This document shows, piece by piece, positions 25,763 through 34,635 of a stretch of 64,000 bases of DNA. This stretch comes from Bacillus coahuilensis m4-4. Its GTDB lineage: Bacteria; Bacillota; Bacilli; Bacillales; Bacillaceae_K. Both the position numbers and the translations under genes were made by a program. Under the pieces are notes generated by a model. The model was not told the DNA's origin and ran no database searches. It worked only from the letters and a program-made list of their open reading frames with translations. Position 1 is the stretch's first letter. Every line of letters starts with the position of its first letter. The stretch lies in assembly GCF_000171615.1 (NCBI RefSeq), contig NZ_ABFU01000060.3, positions 1-64,000 on the forward strand. The letters are read 5' to 3'.

Positions 25763-27637
25763 CTACAGCTGTGTCAGTGTGTTGGAGGCCATCATCATGG
25801 TGACGATGATGGCGTATATGATTCCACCAAGGTACGGGTTGTTTGTTGCTCGGTAGATTTTGCGTGTCACGATGGCGGCAAGTGGAATGACAATGATAAT
25901 TGGGAATAACCAGATGCCGATAATAGGAGATACGCTTGTAAAATAAACTTCACCTGTTACAAAGAAGTTCGTGTATTGAATTGCGACTAACACGATAGCA
26001 CTTAGGCCGTTAAAGAGAGTAAGTAATGCGGTGTTCATCCATTCTTTCTTTCCGACTGCCACGTAATTGAAGACGTTGTTGGCGATGGAGTTTGCCACAT
26101 AGAAGGCAAGGAAGAATGGTAAATATTTTAACATGATAAGTATTTTATCTGGTTCGAATGCCTTGATGGTCAATACCCAAAGTCTAAAGTCGGTTTTAAA
26201 GAAGTAGTCGGCAATAAAGACTAAGCTGAAGGCTGCGGATGTGACTACGACAGCTAAAAGAATGGTTTTAAGTAACGGTTTGAAGCCGATGATGACGCCA
26301 GTTTCTCTTAGATTCAAACCAGCCTTCTTGTTAAAGAAGAAATAAGATAGAGCCAAGATCACGAGTGTTACCACACCCATCACAAGGGACCATATTCCGA
26401 TATAAAAGACCGGGAATTGCGGGAAGAAGCCTGAGATATTTTCTACACTCCACGGATACAATTTCAAATACGTATACCCTGAAATAAAGGCGCTGACGAC
26501 TAAACCGCCCCAGAACCAAGCCTTTCCAACCCCTCGAGGTGCGTCCTGTTGTGTTGGGATTTTGCTAGCTTTTAACGAAGCAAAGGCTTTCGTCTCGACT
26601 AGTAGGCCTGTAAAGCTGATGACAAACATGACAAATCCGATCAGTCCAATAAAGTTAAAAACGGCTTTCCATTGCCAAATTTGATTGCTTGGAGAAATAG
26701 GATCAGGTGTCCCCATCGTCTCATCAAAGTACTCAAGAGTGCTTTCCACAACCGTTTTAGAAAAATGGTTCCACGGGTGAATTTGAGCTGGATTGTAAAT
26801 CACGCGCGTTGCTTCGACTCCGTCTACATCCTGTTTGTAAAAGGAATAGCTGTCACGTGTACTGGTGATTTCTGCAGGATCCATCCCAAAATGTAGGAAG
26901 GACTGGGCATACTCTGTATCAATGTAATCGCGTGGAACCGTTGGATTTCCTCCGTTCAAGCTTCTAAAGAAAAATTCATCATAGTGAGCGGCGATAATCC
27001 CAACATCTCTGGTACCATATACGTTCGCATATTCTTCTTCTCCTGTACGAAGTGACCAGTAGATTGGTTCATTCGGATCATTCGTATACATCGCATCATT
27101 TGCGACAAGTAAAACAGAGGAGATCAATTGCTCATCAGCTGGCTTCTCATTATCTGCTTTCACTGACCAGTTAGCGGCACGTGCACCGTTGGAGTGACCC
27201 GTCACCCCAATATTAGAGGAATCCACATAAGGTAGATCGGCCATTAACTCAACCGCATCGTACATGCCAGTTCCCTGGTTAGCCCACTCTTCAGGAGTAA
27301 CGGCATCGGAGTTCCCGTGTCCGTACATATCAATGGACATCACCACGTACCCTCTACGTGCTAATTCAACATAATTCAAATCCTGCATCTCACGGTTGTT
27401 ATACCACCCGTGACTCGTCACAATCCCAGGTGCAGGATTGGATACGCTTACATCTTCAGGAATAAGTAAAAGTGCACTCATCATATGACCGGAAGCTGTT
27501 TCCCATCGTAAATCCTTCATCTCCACTTGACCACCTGATGTTTGGACAAAAGATGCTCCGACCATACTAATCAAACACAACACAATAGAGACTATCACAT
27601 AAAACTTGGGTCCTTTTCCTTTATTCAATTCTTTCAC
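25763..27637 (-). CDS. Membrane-bound alpha/beta hydrolase
   Basis: A 624-residue protein. An N-terminal helix (12-30) is followed by an extracellular alpha/beta-hydrolase domain (about 40-310) with the nucleophile elbow GHSNG (Ser149) and an oxyanion strand PGIVTSHGW. The late His is probably in NPAQIHPWNHF (about 290). From about 330 there are roughly nine membrane helices. The fusion of a hydrolase with a polytopic C-terminal domain is unusual. The substrate is unknown; a peptidase or esterase acting outside the membrane is possible. The start follows AAAAGGGGTG. Confidence 0.75.
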   Translation of the reverse strand: MKELNKGKGPKFYVIVSIVLCLISMVGASFVQTSGGQVEMKDLRWETASGHMMSALLLIPEDVSVSNPAPGIVTSHGWYNNREMQDLNYVELARRGYVVMSIDMYGHGNSDAVTPEEWANQGTGMYDAVELMADLPYVDSSNIGVTGHSNGARAANWSVKADNEKPADEQLISSVLLVANDAMYTNDPNEPIYWSLRTGEEEYANVYGTRDVGIIAAHYDEFFFRSLNGGNPTVPRDYIDTEYAQSFLHFGMDPAEITSTRDSYSFYKQDVDGVEATRVIYNPAQIHPWNHFSKTVVESTLEYFDETMGTPDPISPSNQIWQWKAVFNFIGLIGFVMFVISFTGLLVETKAFASLKASKIPTQQDAPRGVGKAWFWGGLVVSAFISGYTYLKLYPWSVENISGFFPQFPVFYIGIWSLVMGVVTLVILALSYFFFNKKAGLNLRETGVIIGFKPLLKTILLAVVVTSAAFSLVFIADYFFKTDFRLWVLTIKAFEPDKILIMLKYLPFFLAFYVANSIANNVFNYVAVGKKEWMNTALLTLFNGLSAIVLVAIQYTNFFVTGEVYFTSVSPIIGIWLFPIIIVIPLAAIVTRKIYRATNNPYLGGIIYAIIVTMMMASNTLTQL

Positions 27638-27685
27638 CCCTTTTAATCTATATATAAATCAGCGATCAGCGCTTACCCATATAGG

Positions 27686-27699
27686 AAAGTATGACCATA
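27686..27699. promoter_or_regulatory. Palindrome upstream of the hydrolase gene
   Basis: AGTATGACCATACT, 6-bp arms about 50 bases upstream of the hydrolase start. A second partial palindrome (TAGACAACTAGTCTA) lies at about 27720. The layout resembles a TetR-type operator region, but no regulator gene is adjacent. Confidence 0.35.
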
Positions 27700-27835
27700 C
27701 TGACTTATTACTAAATTTATAGACAACTAGTCTAAAATATACTAAGGATATTATTGGAATTTAGCAAAAAATACTCAAAAACCTTGATACATTTAAAGTG
27801 CAGAGTACAAGCTAGGACAGAAAAAAGAATACAAA

Positions 27836-27880
27836 AGAGCACACAGCTCCCCCAAGACTATAGGGTAACCAGTGTGCTCT
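27836..27880 (-). terminator. Terminator of the exopolysaccharide operon
   Basis: On the minus strand, AGAGCACAC and GTGTGCTCT pair around a long loop, then TTTTGTATT follows. The rest of the 395-base gap 27638-28032 holds the hydrolase promoter region and a REP. Confidence 0.6.
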
Positions 27881-27986
27881 CTTCATCTCTCCCACAAATA
27901 TCAACTTATCCATAGTATATAGGTACTACAAAAACCTGTCAATTAAAAATATTCGGAAAACGAAATAGTAGGACAAACGGCAAGCA

Positions 27987-28028
27987 GGGGACAGGGACCT
28001 TGTCCTGTAAGACAAGGTCCCTGTCCCC
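27987..28028. repeat. REP pair
   Basis: GGGGACAGGGACCTTGTC and GACAAGGTCCCTGTCCCC with a 6-base loop, ending five bases before the stop of the YdaJ-like gene. Confidence 0.9.
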
Positions 28029-28032
28029 TGTT

Positions 28033-29177
28033 TCACTCCCCGCGTTTGGCTTCTGTTAGGAGGGGGAGGAGGTTGTCGAAGCTATGGGAATTTTGGTCGC
28101 CGGGTGCTAGTCCGATAGAGTAGCCTCCGTAATAGGGAGAGACGATATGTTTATTTTGGAATTCTATCATTCTTTCATAAGCTTTGGTTGCGATTTCTGT
28201 TTCGCCGATGCTTGAGGCATAGTCGACAATTAAGCTGTAGAGAGCAGGTGATTCATGAGACACAGTAGGCTCCTTTGTTTTCGCATCATACATGCCGTAC
28301 ACCACACCTTGACGCTCCCATTCATTTCTCAGAAATGCTACATAATCAGAGGTGTCTACGCCTATACTACTTAAATTGATTGCAATGAACGTTTGGTCAA
28401 TCAGATTCACTGTTTCACTGTATTCATACTCCTCTGTCACTACAGAGTATCGTAACGGGTAAAAGGAACCGTCAGTTGGAGTTTGTTTCAATAGTTGGAG
28501 CGTTTTTTCAATTGCTGCATCCCCGCGATCAGAACGACCAGAGAGCCGTTTCAATGTTACTGGATTCATATACGTCAGACTGATAGTATCAGCCGCCAAT
28601 TGATAGGATTCGTCATAAAATCAATAAAGTACCCATTTTTTACATTATGAGAAAGCATGAAATCACTTATTGTTTGGAAGAGCTCAAGATACCGAGTATC
28701 TTCCCATTTTTCATATCCTAAGTGAAGGGCCTCTAGTATCCTCAAATCATCTACTAATGCATTGGTGGATACGTTTGGTTGCCCTAGGGGGTCAAGCCTC
28801 CAATAAACCATCCCTCTCCTGTCTAAAAAATAGATTTGCAGGGACTGGACGCTTTTATCAAATAGAGCTTGATCAGACACCTCGATTCCATACATCATCC
28901 AAAGACCAAGGGATTCAGAGATGGCTTCTCGGCCTTTAACAAAATCACTATCCTTGTTTGTATCCTCTTTTACATACGTAGCAATGGTGTCATTTGGGTT
29001 CATCAAATGATTTTCTATAAAATAATGAGTCGGATGTAAGCTTGTTCTCATAGCCATCACACTCCTTTTTATATCGACCAACTGCCAAACACCTGATAAG
29101 GTGAACACCATGACCAGCATGACCGCAAACGTTTTAACAAACGAACGCTTTCTATTCACTCTCCTTGCTCGTCTCAT
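28033..29177 (-). CDS. ydaJ: YdaJ-like GH8-type glycosyl hydrolase, frameshifted
   Basis: Two frames join as NGYFIDF-YDESYQLAADTISL if one T is added to the T4 run at 28617-28620, giving about 381 residues. An N-terminal membrane anchor (about 15-35) precedes an (alpha/alpha)6-type domain. AISESLGLWMMYGI (about 85-100) matches the catalytic-Glu region of GH8 enzymes (cellulase/BcsZ-like). Such enzymes trim nascent exopolysaccharide during export. The gene is last of a three-gene minus-strand operon (YdaL-, YdaM-, YdaJ-like). GGAGG lies 9 bases before ATG 29177. Confidence 0.7.
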
Positions 29178-29202
29178 TCAAATGTCCTCCAACCTTATTA
29201 AA

Positions 29203-30464
29203 TTAAGAAGCTTTTTTATACCGCTCTGTTTTATACCATTTTGATTCTTGCTTTAAGAGAACTCGCTTTGTTTCAAGGTACAAGGAATAGACAACAAGAG
29301 CTATCCATACTTGAGAATACGTAAAGTACATGAGCATGACTATGAGCGCATTTTTTACCGTTAATTGCCCACGCTCTATGCTGAGAGCGACCAAGACTTC
29401 TGTTACGTATAAAAGAAAGGCAAGTACCAATAATGCTAGAGATACAGGCCCAATGGCGAGGTTAAAATCAAAGGCAAAATTCATCACGAAAATCACATCA
29501 GATACGAGCACGCTGAATAAGAAAAAGAAAGTACGTAAATAAAAAGTAAAATAAGTCTAAAAACACTCGTTTTCGTTTTAATTTCATAAAAGAAAAGATA
29601 TATTTTGCAATGACATATTGATTTCCTCTTGCCCAGCGAGTTCGCTGCTTCCACCATACTCTCCAGGTCTCTGGCTCCTGCTCCCATGTGATGGCGGCAG
29701 GAAAGAAGCGAATATGATAGCCAAGGTTGTAAACGCGAATACTCAGTTCAGTATCCTCAGATAAAGCCTTTTCATCCCATCCTCCTAGCTCTTCAAGAAT
29801 AGACCTACGGATGGCAAAATTGGTGCCTGGAATGGTTGAAAGCTTAAACCAAAACCATCTCCCAGCTTGAGCAAGCCATTGAAAGGTGATAGTTTCAATG
29901 TTAATGAAGCGAGTGAGTAGAGATTGATGGGCATTGATCACTCGAAATTTACCTACCATCGCTCCTGCCTTTTGATCATTCACAAGCCCCATAACCAAAT
30001 ACGTTACAGCATCAGGTTCAGGAGTGTTATCTGCATCATAGACGACCACGATTTCACCTGAGGACATATTATATCCTTGATTGAGTGCTCCAGATTTCCC
30101 TTTTCCTGCATGGGGTGGCCTTGTATGAAGAACCTTTAGGAAAGGGTATCGTCTTGCATATCTGTCGGCAATTGCTCCAGTCCCGTCTGAAGAATTATCA
30201 TTGATAATAATAATCTCAAGCTTATCTTTTGGATAACGGAGCTTAAGCATGGCTTTAATCGTATCTTCAATGACGACTTCCTCATTATGAGCGGGGACTA
30301 GGACACTTACGGTCGGTAGTGAGCGTAATTTGACTTTTTTCCTATTTTTTAATCAACTTTTTCCCTTGTAAATAATGAAAGACACTACCGAGCATTAAGA
30401 ACATATGATACAAAAGCATTCCCCAAATAAGAAATAAGCAGGAATAAAACAGCCCATTCACCAT
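29203..30464 (-). CDS. ydaM: YdaM-like processive family 2 glycosyltransferase, two frameshifts
   Basis: Reconstructed to about 419 residues, the length of B. subtilis YdaM (about 420). ATG 30464 overlaps the stop of the upstream gene (TGATG). The first helix (about 3-30) is followed by a frame change in the A6 run (30345-30350 on this strand), then PTVSVLVPAHNEE, NDNSSDGTG, DADNTPEPDA (DxD), SEDTELSIRV and QRTRWARGN, the full D,D,D,QxxRW set of processive synthases. A second frame change lies near 29513; the C-terminal membrane helices follow to 29203. It should polymerise a sugar nucleotide (UDP-GlcNAc or UDP-glucose) and export the chain. Confidence 0.85.
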
Positions 30465-32212
30465 CACCTAAGCTCTCCTTTTTGGGAAGAATTTCGTAAA
30501 TGGAAGACAGCTGCAGTAAAAAAGAAGATACATACCATCCCGCCAGCGATAAATACAATAAACCATAAAACGTTGTTCGTAATCTTTTGTATAAGCTGAT
30601 CGACTAACTGTGGCGTATCTCGAGCAGCTTTTAAATAATCAATATGAACTAATGTTCCGCTTTCTTCATTCACTTCAATGGAAACATTGTCTATCGCCGT
30701 TACGCTCCTATAGCTCTTTAAGTCTATCCACTGAATATTGGGAGTGGACTCAAGAAGAGCAAGAAATTCTTTAAAGCGTTCCACACCAAGATACGAATGA
30801 TAAAAGCCTGCCACCACCCCGTCTCGTACTACAAGCTGCCGCTCAATGGCTCGGTCAATGTCCACCAAAACATGTGGATTCTCTGGATCTACAAAGCCCA
30901 CTGTTTCAGGTAATAGCTTCATTCCATTTAAGAAAGAAGGGGATGTTTCATATGGGGATGGTTGCATGATCTTCCAATTTTCATCACTAAGTTGTAGCTG
31001 GCCGATGTAGGTTGAAAAATAATCCCCAACGATATGATAGGCGTTCTGTGACATTGTATAGTGAGGGGCTTCAAAGGCTACAGGGTAGAGACCATAACTA
31101 ACAAGCTCTTCAATTCCTTTTTCCACCTTTGTTTGAACATAGTCTGTTTCAAACTCTACTCGCTTCAATCGTTCATATTCGTATTCCTCTTTCGTACTGA
31201 AATTGTCAGGATTTAAGGGTTCAATTGGCACATCAGCAGGGCCAGATATCGGCATATTATTTTCAACATCCCAAAACTCAAAGCCCTCTCCCGTTTCGTC
31301 TCCTCTGTACTGGTGGGTATAGCCATGTAAAATCACGCTTCCTCCCTTGTCTTGTAAATCTTGTAACACCTCTACTAATCTAGGAGAATCCTTGAACTGT
31401 ATTTCTTTCCCAGTTTCACTTATCACATAGATAGGAATCACCGACAAAATATAAGGGATATTCTTCTCATATAAAATATCGCCAATTTTTTTAAGTTCAT
31501 TCGGATCAGTCAAAGGATGGATATCTTCTAACCGAAGATAGGCATGATGTAATTCTTCGTGTTCAATTTTAAAAAACGTGTGAAGCTTTTCAGCGAAAAA
31601 GGTAGAAAATAATGAATCTAATTTAAACGCTCCATAGTAGTAGTTTTCATTTTGTTGAATAAGAAGAGGATACTCATAAGCACCATTATGGGCACTTACA
31701 TGCATCGTTACGCCTTGATCAAGGATGATATGTTTAATTAATCGGTCCTGAACGGTTGGTAATGTGGTTTTATCCATGGATATCTCGTTAATAGTCACAG
31801 CGCGTTTCGTACGAACAAAGGAATAGGAGTCTCCGAGCTGCTCCACATTATGACCAATCGCCATCTTTGTCCCAATGAAATCATCAAAGATTTCCCTAAC
31901 TGTGTTAGGAAGCGTTTCATACTGCTCACCATAATAGAATAAGTGTGTAACCCCCTGTGTATCGTTAGGGGAAACTTTTAAACTACTAACAAATTGTATG
32001 TTCGTAGTAAAGTGACCTATGAGCATATCTAGTAATCTCTGATTCTCGCTTAACTCCCCTGATTCATTTGAATATATCACTAAAACCTTCATGGAATCTG
32101 GTACACCTTTTGAATCCACAGCCGGTACGAAAGAAATTGCGCTCGTGATTAGACATAGACTCAACAACAGGATAAAAACAAACAATCGTGCGTTATTTCT
32201 ATATACCTTCAT
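30464..32212 (-). CDS. ydaL: YdaL-like DUF2334 polysaccharide-deacetylase-fold protein
   Basis: ATG 32212 is used because AAGGAG lies 9 bases upstream; a GTG further up (32248) lacks such a site. The product has 582 residues: an N-terminal membrane helix, an extracellular domain, and a C-terminal helix (about 545-570). The DUF2334 core shows LRLEDIHPLTDP (metal Asp position), SVILHGYTHQ (His-x-x-x-His) and AFEAPHYTMS, like polysaccharide deacetylases. With the adjacent YdaM- and YdaJ-like proteins it should modify a secreted polysaccharide. The promoter region contains a SinR-like palindrome at 32296-32311. Confidence 0.82.
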   Translation of the reverse strand: MKVYRNNARLFVFILLLSLCLITSAISFVPAVDSKGVPDSMKVLVIYSNESGELSENQRLLDMLIGHFTTNIQFVSSLKVSPNDTQGVTHLFYYGEQYETLPNTVREIFDDFIGTKMAIGHNVEQLGDSYSFVRTKRAVTINEISMDKTTLPTVQDRLIKHIILDQGVTMHVSAHNGAYEYPLLIQQNENYYYGAFKLDSLFSTFFAEKLHTFFKIEHEELHHAYLRLEDIHPLTDPNELKKIGDILYEKNIPYILSVIPIYVISETGKEIQFKDSPRLVEVLQDLQDKGGSVILHGYTHQYRGDETGEGFEFWDVENNMPISGPADVPIEPLNPDNFSTKEEYEYERLKRVEFETDYVQTKVEKGIEELVSYGLYPVAFEAPHYTMSQNAYHIVGDYFSTYIGQLQLSDENWKIMQPSPYETSPSFLNGMKLLPETVGFVDPENPHVLVDIDRAIERQLVVRDGVVAGFYHSYLGVERFKEFLALLESTPNIQWIDLKSYRSVTAIDNVSIEVNEESGTLVHIDYLKAARDTPQLVDQLIQKITNNVLWFIVFIAGGMVCIFFFTAAVFHLRNSSQKGELR

Positions 32213-32295
32213 AGCCTCCATCTCCTTTTTAATGGCATCCTTTGACACACTAAAGTGAATGAATATTTTCGATTAAGAACAAACAAAATAGTTTT

Positions 32296-32311
32296 GTTCT
32301 TAATAAAGAAC
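32296..32311. promoter_or_regulatory. SinR-like palindrome upstream of the exopolysaccharide operon
   Basis: GTTCTTAATAAAGAAC. Its minus-strand arm GTTCTTT is an exact SinR-type box. Another half-site (AAGAAC) lies at 32275, so TTAAGAAC and GTTCTTAA are mirror images around 32288. A second palindrome TATACTATGTAGTATA follows at about 32315, near the likely -10 region of the minus-strand promoter. Confidence 0.6.
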
Positions 32312-32372
32312 GTGTATACTATGTAGTATAGTACATCATACCTAAATTGAAAAGTCCCTAAGATGAAAAGCA

Positions 32373-32415
32373 GGGGACAGGGACCTTGTCTTATAAGACA
32401 AGGTCCCTGTCCCCT
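32373..32415. repeat. REP pair, the last one in the window
   Basis: GGGGACAGGGACCTTGTC and GACAAGGTCCCTGTCCCC around a 6-base TTATAA-like loop. No further copy is seen downstream. Confidence 0.9.
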
Positions 32416-32436
32416 CCCACAAATGGAGGAGATAGG

Positions 32437-33563
32437 ATGACAAAGAGAGTGAAAGTGATGACGGTTTTTGGAACAAGACCCGAGGCCATTAAGATGGCAC
32501 CAGTTGTATTAGAGCTTGAAAAAATTCTCACCAATTTGAGTCCATTGTCGCAGTCACTGCTCAGCATAGAGAAATGCTCGACGGAGTTTTATCCATATTT
32601 TCAATAACACCGAATTATGATCTAAATATAATGAAAAAGGGTCAAACTCTAGCGGATGTCACCGTTCGCGCTTTAGAGGGTCTTAATCGAGTAATGGCAG
32701 AGGCAAATCCAGATATTGTATTAGTTCATGGTGACACTACCACGACCTTTGTTGCAAGCTTAGCTGCCTTTTACCATAGAATAAAAGTAGGGCATGTGGA
32801 AGCAGGCTTGCGTACATGGAATAAGTATTCACCCTATCCAGAAGAGTGTAATCGTCAACTAACAGGCGTTATGGCTGATCTTCATTTCTCTCCTACAGAA
32901 CAATCCGCACAGAATTTACTTCTAGAAGGAAAATCCCAAGAAACCATTTTTGTCACAGGCAATACGGCTATTGATGCATTACAAACGACCGTTCAGCCTC
33001 ACTATCAACACCCTATCTTATCTAAGCTAGAGAACAAAAGATTGCTCCTCTTAACTACTCATCGACGTGAAAATTTAGGGGAACCTATGAGAAATATCTT
33101 CAAAGCGATCCGTCGAATCGTCCTTGAGCATGAAGATGTGCATGTCGTCTTCCCTGTCCATCTAAATCCCCTCGTTCAAAAAGATGCCTATGACCTATTA
33201 GGTGGAATTGACAGAGTAGATTTAATCGATCCATTAGAAGTGTTGGATTTTCATAACTTCGCTGCACGGGCATCGCTTATTTTGACAGACTCAGGTGGCG
33301 TGCAAGAAGAAGCCCCTTCCCTTGGTGTACCTGTTTTAGTGTTACGTGATACAACGGAACGGCCAGAAGGCGTAAAGGCAGGTACGTTGAAGCTCGTTGG
33401 AACAAGTGAACGGGGGGTTTATCATCACACAAAGGATGTATTAACAAACGAATATCTTTATCAATCTATGTCAAAAGCGTCCAATCCATACGGTGATGGG
33501 AAAGCTGCGGAGAGAATCGCTACAATTTTGTGGGAGCGCGTGGGAGGCAGAGTACTTGTTTAA
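32437..33563 (+). CDS. wecB: UDP-N-acetylglucosamine 2-epimerase (non-hydrolysing), frameshifted
   Basis: Interconverts UDP-GlcNAc and UDP-ManNAc for wall teichoic acid or exopolysaccharide. MTVFGTRPEAIKMAPV at the N-terminus (from ATG 32437, GGAGGA upstream) is diagnostic. Adding one A to the A6 run at 32519-32524 restores LEKNSHQFESIVAVTAQHREMLD, giving about 375 residues. Later motifs are HGDTTT, GHVEAGLRTW, TGNTAID, THRRENLG and TDSGGVQEE. It is divergent from the YdaL-like operon, across a REP. It is probably called mnaA in Bacillus nomenclature. Confidence 0.92.
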
Positions 33564-33650
33564 TAGGGCCATCAAATTTACACTCTTTACATTCTAGTGG
33601 GTGTGAACACATGCTAGAATAAGATAGAAGAATTTAGGAGAGTGTAAAAG

Positions 33651-34253
33651 ATGAGGATTGAAAGTTTAATTCAATATAAAATGGTCTGGTTTCTATTTAT
33701 CTTCGTGATGGTCTTGGTTCTAGCTATGATTCTCCTGTTTAAAAGAAGTCATACCTTACTAGTAGAAAAGAATCCACCTGTGCCTGCTGATGTGATCCTT
33801 GTATTAAGTGGAGGAGCACAAGGTGAACGAGAGGCGGAAGCGGCTAAGCTCTACCATGAAGGGTATACTGACACCATCGTGGTTTCAATGGCCAAAGTGG
33901 GCTGGAATACGTATACAGGTGATATAATGCGTGAGCACCTTATCCATTTAGGTGTGCCGGACAATGCCATTTTGACGTATGGTGATGTAACAAGTACTCG
34001 GGAAGAAGCAGAGCAGGCCGTTCCGTTATTAGAGGAACTTGCTGTTCGTAAAATGATCCTAACCACCAGTTCCTTTCACTCTGGCCGTGCCAAATGGATA
34101 TTTGAGCGAACACTGAAAGAAAAAGGAATAGAAGTCATATCTGTTCCCGTTCGCGAAGAAGAATTTGGCTCCGACTGGTGGCAGACCCATGAAACACGCA
34201 AACAAGGGGCTAGTGAGCTTTTAAAGTATGTGTGGGAATGGTTCAGGCTGTGA
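33651..34253 (+). CDS. DUF218 (YdcF/SanA-like) membrane protein
   Basis: A 200-residue protein. One membrane helix (about 10-30) anchors an extracellular DUF218 domain with VILVLSGGAQGEREAEAAKLYHEGY, STREEAEQ and TTSSFHSGRAKWIF (conserved Ser, His and Arg). The family is linked to cell-envelope barrier and lipid-carrier or peptidoglycan metabolism. The RBS is AGGAGAG. It probably forms a unit with the upstream epimerase. Confidence 0.8.
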   Translation: MRIESLIQYKMVWFLFIFVMVLVLAMILLFKRSHTLLVEKNPPVPADVILVLSGGAQGEREAEAAKLYHEGYTDTIVVSMAKVGWNTYTGDIMREHLIHLGVPDNAILTYGDVTSTREEAEQAVPLLEELAVRKMILTTSSFHSGRAKWIFERTLKEKGIEVISVPVREEEFGSDWWQTHETRKQGASELLKYVWEWFRL

Positions 34254-34261
34254 CAATAGAA

Positions 34262-34293
34262 ATATCCCCCTTGGACTTAAGGGGGATATTTTG
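34262..34293 (+). terminator. Rho-independent terminator
   Basis: AATATCCCCCTT and AAGGGGGATATT, then TTGTTG, form a strong 12-bp stem. It also carries A-rich sequence before the stem. Confidence 0.85.
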
Positions 34294-34326
34294 TTGTTGA
34301 TAGATTTACGTGAAAAAGGGTAGTGG

Positions 34327-34440
34327 TTATGGGTGAAATTATTAGTTTGCGGGCAAATGGAGTTAGCTTATGGGCAAAATATTTCGTTTACGGGCAAATC
34401 TTACGTGGTTACGGGCAAAATTTTTAATTTGCGGGCAAAT
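34327..34440 (+). repeat. Phased array A: six 12-bp motifs at 20/21-bp steps
   Basis: Motif near TTACGGGCAAAT. Starts: 34327 (degenerate), 34347, 34368, 34388, 34409 and 34429; steps are 20, 21, 20, 21 and 20. The 8-9 bp between motifs are unrelated. It lies in the 382-base gap between the DUF218 gene and fhs, just after a terminator. Confidence 0.9.
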
Positions 34441-34635
34441 GGGCAGAGGGACGGATGAAAGTAAAAATAAAAAATGGCAGAGCTCTTTCTTATTTCACCT
34501 TCAATTGAAAGAAACCATTCGGGGTTCACATTGATGTCGCCGTTAGATCGTTTTAAAGTATTCTCACACATTCTCTTTCCACTAAAAAGTGATACAATAG
34601 GCTCTATCAAGACTATTCTCTAGGAGGTTCCGATA

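Noticed and set aside
34327-34440. CRISPR array at the phased motifs
   Set aside because: Repeats are only about 12 bp, imperfect, with 8-9 bp spacers and no cas genes; the geometry does not fit any CRISPR type.
34441-34635. Riboswitch in front of fhs
   Set aside because: I see no conserved THF- or purine-riboswitch core, and the minus-strand frame in this gap (34401-34610) has no ribosome binding site and overlaps array A.
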